This document shows positions 1 through 12,100 of a stretch of 64,000 nt of DNA, in pieces. How positions within the stretch are numbered: position 1 is the stretch's first letter; the number at the start of each line of letters is the position of its first letter. Below the pieces are notes generated by a model that was not told the DNA's origin, made no database searches, and saw nothing but the letters and a program-made list of their open reading frames with translations. The stretch lies in contig CANTUV010000024.1 of assembly GCA_947685225.1 (NCBI GenBank), forward strand, positions 13,162,001 through 13,226,000, read 5' to 3'. Made by a program: the position numbers and the translations under genes. Origin of the DNA: Garcia nutans. Its lineage: Eukaryota > Streptophyta > Magnoliopsida > Malpighiales > Euphorbiaceae.

Positions 1-1681
1 TTGCCCCTTCCACCACTGCTGGACCTTCTTCCTCAGCTGGCCCACCCTTTACTCCAGCCCCGACCTTCAGAGACTGGCGTCATTCTGTTGATGTTGAGTG
101 GGATGATGATCGAAAACCAACTGAGTTTGAGCTCCAGATATATAAGATAGAAGAAAAAAATTGGAAACATCGAGCTAAACTAGAATAAATTATTAACTCA
201 ACAAGACCAGATCTAGCATTCCATGGAGCAGCACTACTCATCCTTCCAAGCGCAATTGGATCACGAGAACTGAGGAGGCAATCAGTCCATGCTCGAGTTT
301 TAGAGGTCTCAGGGATTTAGCCCTTCGCAGCCGCCGCCTCCACCATACCAGGTGCCAGTACCTTGTGTTGATGTTTCGGATGATGATGCTAGTGATGATG
401 CTAGTGCCAACAGTGATGATACCGGTGCTAGTGATGATTTCAGTGTTGAGCCCATGATCGACTAGCTCATTTTTTTCTTTATTTCTTTACTTTATTATTT
501 TCTTTTTATTTTATTTTATTTTAATTTCTTTTGGATAACTGTACGTTTAATTCTGCAGTTCTGTCTTTCTTTTTATTATTATTCTTATTATTTTTTTAAT
601 ATATAGTTGAACCTTCACAATTTTGCATGTCCAATTTTGTCCTGTAGCTAATTCGATTTCGTAATGCTTTTGGAACCATATTCATATATGCCAATTCATG
701 TACATGTCAGGGCAGTTTTTTCTCTCTTTTATTCTTTTTCTTATTTTACACACATTAGGGACAATGTGTGTCTTAAGTGTGGGGGAGAGGTATAATTTCT
801 AGATTGAGCTTTTATTTTTTATTCTTGCCATTTGATGCATTTATCTCATTTAGTTTCTTCGACTTTATTTATTTTTTTGGTTCAAGTAAATTAGATTGCT
901 ATAATAATATGAAATGAAATGGTTCCTCTTTTTATTAAATTAATGGTTGATTTAATGAACGACAATATCTTGTTGAGGTTGACTCAGTTTTATTAACTGA
1001 TTGCTAAAGATTAAATGTGATAGTTTGAATTAGGTAGTTGATTGATGAGAGTTGCACATCTGAAGTTTAAAACCTTAGTTACATTTTTTAGCATGTCCCA
1101 ATTCTTTAGATACTTGAGTCGAACTTAGTATGATATCTTTATTATCTTAAGTTTCTGACCACTTTCTTTGAAAAAAATATAATAAATATAATAAATTAAA
1201 ACATTTTTTTAGAAGCTTTGAAAATTTATCCATGTTCCGCTAATTTTAACTCTTGAATTGAAACCAATAAGTTGGAATCATGAATAGTGCTAGTAGCCAT
1301 TTGAATGGTAAGTCTAACTGAGTAACCGGGTGTCGGTATCATAAATATTTACCTTCGCATCAAAAAGTTAGTATCAGTTCAAACAAGTCGGGCTCCTTAA
1401 AAAAAGTTTCACGCAATGCATTTTATGAAGGGGTCAAAGAATTTAAGAGAAAATTTACATTTTCTTACTTCGTTCATGACTTTTGAGTTCTTGGAATTTT
1501 ATACTCAATCTTTTAACTCTGAATTTTTAGATTTTAGATCTGTTAGATTTTTATTTTGAAACTTTTTAATTCAGCTATCATATTTGATATTTAGTTTTTG
1601 GTTGAGAATGTTGGGTATTTCTTCCTATTATAGTGATTTAGTTTGCTTGAGGACAAGTAAAAACTCAAGTGTGGGGGAATT
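1..1681 (+). mobile_element. 3' internal region of an Athila-like Gypsy element (partial)
   Basis: This is the downstream part of an LTR retrotransposon whose gag-pol lies left of the window. The first 185 bases read as a short Pro/Ser/Thr-rich then charged peptide ending in TAG, and short acidic Asp-rich stretches follow near 370-460. The rest is non-coding and AT-rich. Two phrases typical of the region before the 3' LTR in Athila/Tat elements are visible: AAGTGTGGGGGAGAGG at about 775-790, and a polypurine tract GTGTGGGGGAATT at 1669-1681. The lineage call rests on these phrases and on the LTR start TGATAAGTG, so it is moderate. Confidence 0.6.
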
Positions 1682-3497
1682 TGATAAGTGTATAGTTGAT
1701 GATATTTTTGCCCCTATTTCTTAGTGTATTTATTGTCAAATTGAGTTTAATTTATTTGTTCAACTGTTTATTAGGGTTGATTCCAGGAACATTTGACACG
1801 TTGGGGCCTTAAGGTTATTTAGGCTGGAATCATCAATGAAAGACAAGGAAAGGAGCTATTTTGAGCAAATTCTTTAATTAACACTCCTATTGACACAGGT
1901 GTGTCAATGGCCGTGTTATTCAACTACTTTATAGAAGCTTCGACACACTCATAAACATGGTGTGAGCAAAAATTTTTGCCCCCACTCCCGGTGGAATGAT
2001 TCTTGCGACTTCTGCACTGTTTAAGCTCGAGGCCTTAAAGAACAAGGGCCTAAGCCCAGAGAAAATGGAGTAGCCATCCGGACGGATCGGAAAAAAGAAA
2101 GGGGTGGATGACTTGATTCCTAAGGAATCCCCAACCCCTTAATGAGTTCGGAAAGTTGGGTACGTGTGGGGAATGTGAGAAATGGCCTAGCACCCCCACA
2201 ACGCCCGGTTCATTGGAACCGGCCTCCTTTGCAGGTCTTAATATTATAAAATTCTTAAATATAACAATATTATCCATACTACATGCAACAATTAAAATAA
2301 AGCATCATTATATTAAAATCAAAGTAATATCCAAACAAAGTAAATAAATGGACACCCATCCGAAGATGAAAACATGTCCTTACATCGTCCATGTCTAAAA
2401 CTAAATAGGACACCCACCGAAAGGTGAAAACATGTCCTTTACATTGGTTCAAAATATAAAAGCAATTTAAATTACATGAAAATAAATTAATGAGGTACCC
2501 AATAATGAAAACATACCTCTTACAATTTTAATATCAAAATAAACAAATAATAATCATAATGATAATGAAAATATCTTTCCATGATAAATTAAATAAATCA
2601 AGTATTGAAATTAAATAAATCAAAACATATAATAAACTACATAATCAAATCTAAAATTAAATAAAGCAATAAGTATATAAATTTAGGGTTCGCATCTTAA
2701 AATAGGGTTTTAGAATTTTAATTACTAAATTAGGGCTTTGGAAAAAGGAAAGTTAAATATACAGACTCATAATATACAAATGAATATTGACCCCTTCGAT
2801 GAGCCCATACTGCGATCCCGCTAGCCGGTTAGCGGGCGGGAGTCAAGGGGGCAGCGCCCCGAAAAATTTTAGAAACTGGTTTTTAGGGTTGTAGGTTTTG
2901 GTGCTGAAAATTAAGATTTTAGGGTTTAGGATTTAGAAAATAGGGTTTTGGGATTTTGAGGAACTAATATTATTTTTTAAAAGAATAATGCTACTAGATG
3001 TTTTAAAGATTTAGGATTTCGAATGTTTTTATGAAAATAATGCTACAGTGATTTAAAAAATAGGCTTGGTTAGGGTTTTAAGCAAACAGATTGTTGTTTT
3101 GGTTTTTTAGGGTTTTGGAATTAAGGTTTTAGGGTTTAAGGAATTTAGGGTTTAAGAGAGAAAGATTTATGGGATTAAGGTTTTTTAACTTACTGCCTTT
3201 GAAAAATAATTTTGGATTTGGAGAGATAAATTAAGTTTTTGGAAAAATAATTAATATTTTGGAGTTTAATAATGAAATGGTTTAAGCTTTTGGATAAAAA
3301 TAGTTTAAGGTTTTGAGTTTCAATAAAATTACTTATGGTTCTTGAGGTTTTAGTAAACAAAATAGATTCTGACAATTAATTTAAATCCTCAATAGCTACT
3401 GGGTAGTTTTAAGTTTTTTTATAAAACATGCAAGTGGAGTTATGAACACCAACTGATTAATGCATTAACTAAAGCAAACAATTAAAGTTATTAAAAC

Positions 3498-3589
3498 AAA
3501 GATCAATTTACTGCATGTTCAAAGATCAAGTTACTGCACGTTCAAATATCAAGTTATTGCATGTTCGAAGATCAAGTTTCTACATGTTC
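3498..3589. repeat. 23-bp tandem repeat, four copies
   Basis: Four consecutive units of the form AAAGATCAAGTTACTGCATGTTC lie at 3498, 3521, 3544 and 3567, with a few substitutions each. They sit inside the minus-strand solo LTR. I see no matching array in the D LTRs, so it may be a local expansion. Confidence 0.85.
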
Positions 3590-3962
3590 TTATTAATCAA
3601 AGAAAACGAAGCTACTGTGAGCATGAATAATTTATTATTAAAGATCAAACCTCCGTCGTTGGTTCCACAAAAAAAATTAATTTCTGGATGAATAATGTGA
3701 AGACAGTATGGACTCTGCCTTCTTCTTTGGTTGTCTTGATATTTCTGTTTGTTTTTTCTTTCTTTCTCAAAAAATTGCTGTTGTTCTTCTCTGTTTGTTG
3801 TTCCTAATCCTCTTAATGTTAATTGCCGACCCTTGTTAAAGTCTAAAACATTATTATTTATAGGCCAAAAACCTCACTCAGAATCCCTAACCCTAATATT
3901 AATTTGTCCTTGAAACAAATTTTAATTCAATTCGGAAACTAATTTCAAAAAATAATTGAAAC

Positions 3963-4111
3963 CATGTCGATCTGGGAAACCAGATCGACATGGATCAAAG
4001 TCATGTCGACCTGGGCAACCAGGTCGACATGGACCAAAGTCATGTCAACCTGAGCATCCGGGTCAACATGGCCTTTGGCTCATGTCGACCTGGGGCATCC
4101 AGGTCGACATG
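3963..4111. repeat. Tandem array of four perfect or near-perfect hairpins
   Basis: Four 30-31 bp inverted repeats at 3963-3992, 4002-4031, 4041-4070 and 4081-4111 are spaced 39-40 bp apart. Each has the form CATGTCGACCTGG, a 4-5 nt loop, then CCAGGTCGACATG. In the first unit both arms change together (GATCTGG with CCAGATC), keeping the stem paired. In the third, GTCGAC has become GTCAAC on both arms, as expected from CpG decay. The array is inside the solo LTR. Confidence 0.9.
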
Positions 4112-5367
4112 AGCCAAGGGTCATAACCTGGACCCTCCCAACTTAAACTAATTTCATATTTTTTAATTTTTTGGACCGGACCGTCTAAAAAATAAAATTG
4201 GTTTAGGGTTTTGTAGTTGAGTTTGTGCCTTTTAAAATCGGATCGACTTATTAGAAGTTGTAAATCATATCAAATTTATTTTGGCATTCTTTAATTAAGA
4301 CCATACCAACTTAGGGCCAAAATTAAAGGTCTATACATGGGCGTGCCATTGATCCTGCCTTACAGAAGATGTGACATGCCACAGAACACGGTCAGTGACA
4401 CGAGCGTAACCCAGCATTGAAATAACAATGACATGTCCAAAGACATGGGCGTATCACTGCCCATGTCATTAAAGTTGGAAATAGCATCGTTGACACGCCC
4501 ACAGACACGCCCGTGTCAATGGGTGTGTCAGAAAAAATTTCTTAACTATAAAATCTGAGCTAAAGTGCGAATTAGGAATCCAGTTTTGATTAGAGCCGAA
4601 TTCCTGAGGAAAAGAGAGTTTTGGCAGCTGAGAGTGAAGGTGAAGACCAAATCATATGAGATTTAAATCAAGATTCAAGAATTGAAGTGAAGAAATACAA
4701 ATCATTCATTATGGATTGTTTGAATTCTTTTACTTATTTCTTTTGTTTTGGTTTTCTGGTTATGAACATGTGATAAATTGTTTCTATCTAGATATTGATG
4801 AACCCTAGCCTTGTTATATGGAATGAATAATTTTTATTAAAATAAATCATTTGATTGAGTTGTTTTATCTTTTTTATTCTTAATTTCTTATTTCCAATTG
4901 ATAATAGTATGCTTATTGATTGGTTGCAATTTTCATATTATTGACTTAAGAAAGTTTGATATGAACAGAATTTTCATTAAGAATGAGAGTTGATTGAAGT
5001 GCTTGAGATAGACTTACAAGACCCTTTAGTTTGAATTTCCTTGCTCTTATTGCATGAAAATTCATAAATATTTGTCTTTAATTAAATTGATATTCATAAA
5101 TATTTTTATGGCTAGGGGGATTCAATATCTGGATAGTATTTTCATCATCAATTCTTTCTACACAATATTTGATTTTTTTACTTTAATTTATTGAGTAATT
5201 TGTCTTTTATTTAAATCATCACAAAAATTACCGATTAGCTAAACAACAGTTAAGATTTGCACTAGTATTTGACATTGTCCCCGGTGGAATGATAACTTAC
5301 TTACTATTTTATTACTTGAGCGACCCGTGCACTTGCGATAACATTGCTAAGCATAGATTCGTCATCA

Positions 5368-5546
5368 GTTTTTATTTTACCTTAGGTTTTAATTTTACAA
5401 TCTGATTGTTTTCTAATGCAATGATAGTAATAATGGTAATAATTATTATATTAATAATAGTAATTTTAATAATGGGATAAAAATCACATTTAATATATAA
5501 TTAGTTTCTCTTCTTCAGAGTATAGCTTTTGTTCTTCTTTATATAT

Positions 5547-5602
<56 letters not shown>

Positions 5603-6582
5603 TTTTGTTCTATTCTTTTAGAATGTTCAACAATTTTGATACTCATATTTTTGTAAAAAAAATTGATGGCATCCTAAATTTTTAAAAGAATGAAGATATT
5701 TACATCCCACGAAAATAATAAATACACCCTCAATATATTTTCTCTAAAATACTCTCAAAAAATTTATATTAAAAAAATATATTGAATTACAATATTTATA
5801 ATATTACTATTTATATTTACACTCCATCTACTTAAGTAATTATACACACCTCATCCTAAACCCTAAAAGCCCTTCATTCTATTTAAATTTTATCATTTTT
5901 AACTTTCCTAACTCTCAAATAACTTTCAACTTCCTATTCCAATTACTCTGCTCACTCTTTTATTGTTTAAAACTAAAACATAAAAAAATATGGGTTATAA
6001 GTTTGTTGAAGAGTCTAAGATGAGTATTGGTTTAAGACAATGTAAATAAGTCAAAGATGGTTAAAAAAATTGAGCATATTCAGCCGGATATTATTGAATA
6101 TCTTGGTTTGTTCATTAAATTATGTCCGTATATAAAAAATTGTGTCCGAATATAAAGAAATATTCAACTATAGTTCGGTAAATTAATTCTAAATTTTAAT
6201 TTCGGTTAACAATAATGAAATATTAGTTTTGTGCAATTTTACCTCACTGAACAAAAACTGTCATTTATCACTAATCTTATTGAACAAAACATTGTTCATC
6301 AAGCTCCTTCTTTACTAGATTCTCAAGTAGGCAAGAAAAGGATCCATCGCACAAGCTCTTTCTTCACTGCTGGATTCTCGAGAGAGAAGTTAATGGATGA
6401 GAATTTTTGAGAGATATATATTAATATGCCTGTATATAAACCAAAATTAGATATAATAATATAAAAAGTAGTATAATCTTTTGTTGAGACGTAATAATAA
6501 AAAATTAAATTTTAAATTTTGTTACAGGAGTGTGTTAATAAATTAGTATATATTAATATTTTTTGTGGAATGCAAATATTCT
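5368..6582. other. AT-rich intergenic stretch with weak inverted repeat
   Basis: No gene is seen. A (GATA)n microsatellite lies at 5547-5602. Bases near 5697-5740 and 6546-6592 are imperfectly inverted copies (GATATTTACATCCCACGAAAA against the reverse complement of TTTTTGTGGAATGCAAATATTC), which could be ends of an old MITE of about 0.9 kb. I could not find a clear target duplication. Confidence 0.4.
5547..5602. repeat. (GATA)n microsatellite
   Basis: Fourteen uninterrupted ATAG units follow a short TA run. Confidence 0.95.
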
Positions 6583-7118
6583 CACCTTTTTTATAATAGC
6601 ATATTTAACTCTTGAGCTTTTTAGTTTATTTAACTCCTCAAATTTTCAATTTTGTATATATTTAACATAAAAAGAAATCCTAATCAACAAACTTTGGGAG
6701 GTTACATGCATCCTAGATTCCTAGTGAATTAAATTATTAATATATTCAATTAAAAAGAAATATTATTGAAATAAGAAAAAATGAAATTTAGAATTTAAAA
6801 AAAAAAAGGGAGAGATATGAATAATTTTATAAATATTTAACACTCTAATGCTCGTAAACCTATGAATTAGAATATATTTAATTTGTGCACTTATGTGTAA
6901 TAAAATTGAATTTCTTAATAATTAAATTTAATAGTCATTTATCTTTCCTCTTCTCTTTGACTTTAAATTTTGTGGTTTCTTATTTGGCTAGAATATACGT
7001 TATCGCATATGATGATTAGGATTTTTTGGGTAAATGTATATAAAATTGGAAAAATTAAGAGATTAACTAATAAACTATTTTGAAAAATTAAGAGGCTGCA
7101 TATACTATTTTAAAAAGA
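6583..7118. mobile_element. Foldback MITE with about 100-bp arms
   Basis: The left arm (6583-6684) and right arm (7012-7118) are inverted copies: the reverse complement of the left arm begins GATTAGGATTTCTTTTTATG and the right arm begins GATTAGGATTTTTTGGGTAA, with similarity continuing to the ends. The roughly 330-bp centre is non-coding. Long arms without an ORF fit a Mutator-like or foldback MITE. The target duplication is not obvious, so the superfamily is left open. Confidence 0.6.
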
Positions 7119-8946
7119 AAGAATATGTGAGAAAACACCAAACCTGTAGGAGCCCAAATTATTCAATTTGTTCATTTAACAAATGCACACGGTGTCAGAT
7201 TAACAAATGAAAAAAAAAATTAACAAATAATTATCCAAAAACTCTAATTGGAGATTTGATGAAAAATATGAAATAATAAAAAATATATTTATACAAACTT
7301 GAAACAAAATCCGCCAACAACAAATCCAACAGTTCCTCCGATCTATCTATACAAAGAAACTCAGCAGCTCCTTCTTGTGAGGAAGAAATGAAACAGAGAG
7401 ATTGAAGATTTCTAGCTAACAATTAGATTTCTATTGATCATTCCAATAGCAAATAAAGGGGTATATACGAAATGTTATTTAATTTAGGTTTAAAGTAGAA
7501 TATTTTTGAAATGTTAAAATTTAAACTAAATATATTTTTAAAAAAAATTAAAATGATAGTGTAATTTAGAAAAACAAAATTCAAAATGTGATAATTTATG
7601 TAATTTCTTTTTTAATAAATAAAAAATTTTAAATAAAAAAGTTTTTTTAAAAAAAAAAAAAAAAGAAACCCATCTAGATAGGCTTTCCCGGCCTGGCCCG
7701 TTAAGGAGTCCAGCTGTTTGGCCCCAAATTATAAAAATAAATAAATAAAGGTGGAAAGTATTATGTGAGCGCGAAAGCGAATATTCAATATAAGTATTCG
7801 AATCCAGAAGTAGTATTTGAGCTTTGAAAATGGAATTTGTCAATTGCCATTTGTCAATGCCAACTTAGTCTCTGCTAACTGCTTTTTTCTCTCTTACCAA
7901 CAACAAAACAATCTCAATTTTTCAGGTCAGTTTTTTGGCTTTTCTTTCTTGTTTTTGTTGAATTTTCGCAGTGCAAGTTTAGAATTAAATGCCTAAAACT
8001 GTTTGATGAATTGTCTCAGAGAATGGTTTTATCAACGGAATTAAGTTTGACGGTGGAGGGTCAAATCCTAACCCCTTTTAATTATAATTTGAAAATTGAA
8101 ATGATCCAATCTAAAACGAGTAAAAAAATCAAATTAAGTTAAATTAAATTTTTAATAATGCATATATATATATATTTATTGTTAATTTACTTTAAATCAA
8201 TTTATTGTAAGTTTTATTATTTAATATTAATTTTTTATGTAATTAATGTATACTTATTTATATAGAATAAGCTTATTAATTAATTCTTGCAACAATAAAA
8301 TATTTAAAATGATTTATAAAGAAGTTTATAATTAAATTAATTATACTTTTGAAATTTATTTAAACAATTTTTATTTTACAGCATTATCTTCTTAAAATTT
8401 AAAATTTTGAGAAAACTTTAAATTATTTATTAGAATAAAAAACTAAATATTAGTATATATTAAAATTATTCAATATGATTATTATGTTATCATATGTACA
8501 GGCATTGAAATATAATTATATGTTGTGTAATAACATTTAATGTGTATAAAAATTATATTAGTGATAATAAATTTTAAGTATTTTATATTTATTTTATTTA
8601 AATTACATGTATGATATTTACTTTTTATTATTAAATTAAATTTCAAAATATTATATGCATGGAGAATTTTACTTCTATAAAAGAATTGAGCCTGATGCGA
8701 AATCTTTTGAAATGAGCTAACGCGGACTCTGTTGCTCTCCGTGGAATTTGACATGCATAAACTAGATTTGACCAAATGTTCTCTGTATGTAGAAGCTTGA
8801 TATGCTCATGTTCTATGATTCCTGCAGTGTTTAAATCAATGTAATATTATAACAACTTGGGTCCTTGTTCTGTGATTGCAAGCTTTATATGCAGGGATAA
8901 TCTAGGGAATGTTAGGTTTCTTGGATCTTGGTTTCTATAGGTTTTG
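7119..8946. other. Intergenic stretch, possible plus-strand untranslated exon
   Basis: No protein gene is recognised. The bases around 7722-7745 (ATTATAAAAATAAATAAATA) resemble a TATA region. They are followed by a CT- and CA-rich stretch ending TTTTTCAG|GTCAGT at about 7924, which looks like an untranslated first exon with a 5' splice site. From 8000 to 8640 the DNA is featureless AT-rich sequence. From 8640 on it is less AT-rich and more gene-like, but shows no long reading frame. This could be a non-coding transcript or a neighbour's leader; support is weak. Confidence 0.25.
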
Positions 8947-8956
8947 TTTATTTATT
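8947..8956 (-). terminator. Candidate polyadenylation signal for the GH31 gene
   Basis: Two overlapping minus-strand AATAAA hexamers (TTTATTTATT on plus) lie about 225 bp after the GH31 stop codon, a usual 3'-UTR distance in plants. Only the motif and spacing support it. Confidence 0.4.
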
Positions 8957-9179
8957 TCTTTTGAGCAATTTGTATAGGCTTGTTTTAACCAGATGAACAT
9001 AGAGCTTTAGAAACATCTTGAAGTAGACAAGAACACTGTGTTTAGATTGAACTGGTAACCATGTAAGAAAACATATTGTCAAGTATCTTTAATGTTTGGG
9101 GGGTTCTGCCAATGATTATTCTTAGATTGAATATGTGGTGGGACCTGTAAGTTCACTAAGTCCACTATGTATTTCTCTA

Positions 9180-12100
9180 CTAAAGAATGCCAACATTTCT
9201 CAGGTTTTTTAGGAATGTTTCTCCCACTAAGGAGCCATCCTTTATAAATACTGCAGGATAACCAATTGGAGCTTCTACCCAGGCTTCACAACCTTGTTCT
9301 GTAAATAGCTTTCCGGACCATACGTGTTTCCAGGAACACCTCTCACCTTCTGGAAAATAGGCCTTCACATTTTGCTTGCCCTTGTCCAGTATTGGCACCA
9401 CTAGGATCTCAGTACCAATTAAGAACTGCTGGTAACTCAAGGTGTGCACATGACTATCATTTGGGTAGTGGAGAAATAGGTGGCGGCAAACTGGGAGACC
9501 TCTCTGGGAAGCTTCCTATTTTGACAGAACAAAGAAACATAGAGACTTGTTAAATCCTCCAACAATATTTGTTAGACCCTCCAACAATATTGCTAATTGA
9601 ATAGAAGTGATGCATTCATTTCAGACGTCACCTTTACTAGTTCGACCCTATAGAAATACCAAGCTTTGTACATTTTGGCACAGTGACCAAAATGAGATAA
9701 AGTTCTCTGGCTTGAGTAGAATTGGCTGTTGCAAGATGGCTTGTTTCCCTGCTTGGAGGATATAATTGTAATGAGTAAACTGATGAAATCATACTGAAAT
9801 TTTGTCCTTTGCTGAAGTAATCATAATATTGTGACTCACAGAAATGAACATCCTATTGTTATTGTCAAAATTTACTCTATTTGATGGTTCAGTAAACGTA
9901 TTTCATTGCAGTTTGAGATAGCTCAGCTTTGACAGCACCATAGCATTCATCAAATTACAATGAAAACATAAGGCCAGAATTTAGTGTTATTAGCAGTACC
10001 ACTCTGCACTCATTTAATTCAAATAATTTATGTTTCTCCAATTTTGAATTGATGATTATGATGCATGTTTCTGAATTACAGATGCTTCAACTCACTTCAT
10101 GGGTTCGGAAAACAGTGGTGAAAGCATTCAGTTCCATCCATCGCATGAGCAACTCTTCACTTCTGTGATACTTGATAAAGGGAAAGTTTACTGCACAGTA
10201 GCCTCCAATATCACTATGATTGAGAGCATATCCAGAAAGTCCACTGGTCAGTAGGCCAACAACTGCACTCTTTATCCCATCATTAGTCTGCCAACTAACC
10301 ATTTGGTCTCCTTCCCAAAAGAGCATTCCCCATTTGGGACTATCCCTGAAACCGGCTCTCATGAAGAAGACCAAAGCCTCTTCTGGGTCTTCTCTCTCCT
10401 TACCCATACGATTTGCTTTCCATTCTTCCACAAACTCTCGGTTTATTTGTGCCCATAGCTCTGGGTATCTGTTATGGGCTGAGATAGGGTCTTCACCTGA
10501 AATATTCAATTCAAAGTTATCTACATAACATTATAGTCCAAGCCGCACACATAGACATATATATTTGTTTGTATTTGTTAGATGTGGGATTTTTCGCATT
10601 TGATCCATTTGTTTGTTTTGTAGTCTTAACAGAAATAATGAATTCTTACCAGAATAAAGGGAAGCATCTACAGGCAGACCTTCACCAAAATCAGCCATCC
10701 ACCCTCTGACCCCATCATCAACCATGTCCTGTAAAACCTGCTTGAACCAACTTGCAGTCTCTGGGTGTGTCAAATCCAACATTCCTACATCAAAAGCAGT
10801 ATTTGGAACTATATATGGTTCTCCATACTTGTCTTTCACTAAGATGTCCAACTTTTTTGCCTCCTCAAAAAGATTTCTCCTTCTGTTTGGTTTTTCATCT
10901 GTCTGGAAGAAAACGAGAGCTTTAAAACTGTCTCAAACTCTCTTAACCATAACCAACCTAATCAGAATTATTTTTAGTAAAAATAAAATTCCATTTAGAA
11001 AAGCATGCTTTTTTTTTCTATAAGCAGTGCTGGCATCATACTAAAGCAGTGCTGCGCTGGTTGTAGTTTGTGTCTGGGAAGAGAATGGTACCGGAGCTAG
11101 ACAGGGATTGCAGTATGTCATCACGTTAATATGCTGAGCGCTGAGATCTTTAATCAGTTGCTGCCAACCATTATACCTTGTCATATCCACTTCCCAGTTC
11201 CACCACAATTGTGATCCGATCAATGTCTCTCTTTGTCCTACCCAATCCTACAAGACAAGAGAATTACTATTTGGTGAGAACCTCTACATAATGATATATC
11301 CATTTTCTAAATATTGAATGATCAGCAATCTAATCATGTGACAGGTTAGAAATTTAGATTTTAAATCTTTTCAATCTGGTTGACAATAAACCAGTTAATG
11401 CAATGCAAACAAAAAGTTCTCTATGAACTAGTGACTCTTGTAAATGGAAGTCAGTTAGGTCATAGCCATATTATGAAAGAACTTGAACAAAGCATTCATG
11501 GATTTGAAATAGACATGATAATGCAGAATTCAGTAAACTTCAATTTGCTTTTGAATAGGTATAATGAATACCTGCAACCAAAATGCTGAAATGGGAACCT
11601 TGTAAGCCTTCAGTTCATCCCAAACACGGCGTACAGTATCTGTTCCACCCTGCATTCCAACAACAGCTCCAGATATAATCCACTTAGGAAGCTCAGGAGG
11701 CCTCCCAATAGTTTCTGTGAAGCGTTCAATAAGCTCAGAAGGTGAGTTGCCATGCAATATTCTTCCTTGAGCTGAATTGCTGTGTATCTGCAAGCTCCAA
11801 TATACAGAAAACAGGAAACTGCAAGTTTAAACATGAATGAGCTTCTATTTTATACTGGCAGACAATATTTTCTACTTCACCTTTCAATTATACAGTGGCG
11901 AAGCCACCTTAATGAGAAGGGGGCAGTTCCCCCCCCCCCCCCCCCCCCCCCCCTTCTCTTTTTAAATATATATATATATATAATATTTTTTAAAAAATTT
12001 TAAATTATTTATTAATTTCATTTAAAATTTTAAATTGCCCCTCTCTTTTTTTTAATTTTTACAAAAAGTTAAAAAAATTATAATAAATTATTTATTCTAT

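Larger units (their letters stand above)
1961..4335 (-). mobile_element. Solo LTR, Tat/Ogre-like family D, minus strand
   Basis: On the minus strand this LTR starts TATAGACCTTTAATTTT and ends GCAAAAATTTTTGCTCACA. Both ends match the LTRs of element D at 36807-38699 and 44220-46046, including the GC-rich block at 1980-2230. It is flanked by a perfect 5-bp duplication CATGG (1956-1960 and 4336-4340), so it is a complete LTR left after recombination rather than a fragment. At 2375 bp it is longer than the D LTRs (1.83-1.89 kb) and clearly diverged. The TG start has become TA. It also carries a 23-bp tandem repeat and a hairpin array. Confidence 0.85.
1682..5367 (+). mobile_element. Athila-like 3' LTR, interrupted by a solo LTR
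   Basis: The LTR begins TGATAAGTGTATAG directly after the polypurine tract and ends CGTCATCA, giving TGAT/ATCA mirrored ends. It is split by the minus-strand solo LTR at 1961-4335. Removing that insert and one CATGG copy leaves about 1.3 kb. The sequence on both sides of the insert carries many GACACG, GTGTCA and CACGCCC words (1890-1960 and 4340-4540), which join smoothly across the empty site. A possible core promoter, ACTATAAAATC, lies near 4545. The flanking duplication cannot be tested because the 5' end is outside the window. Confidence 0.65.

Noticed and set aside
2685..3190. TTTAGGG-like words resembling plant telomere repeat
   Set aside because: The spacing is irregular and the same AAACCCTAA words occur in the homologous D LTRs. 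They belong to the LTR, not to an interstitial telomere.
7231..7422. 63-codon minus frame (MLARNLQSLC...)
   Set aside because: Its first half looks gene-like in composition but it ends in low-complexity Phe/Tyr/Ile text and has no recognised homologue.
8482..8775. 97-codon minus frame
   Set aside because: AT-rich Asn/Ile/Lys/Tyr composition, no motif, chance frame.
10220..11023. Plus-strand frames antisense to the GH31 gene
   Set aside because: They lie over well-supported minus-strand exons and introns and show no recognisable domain.
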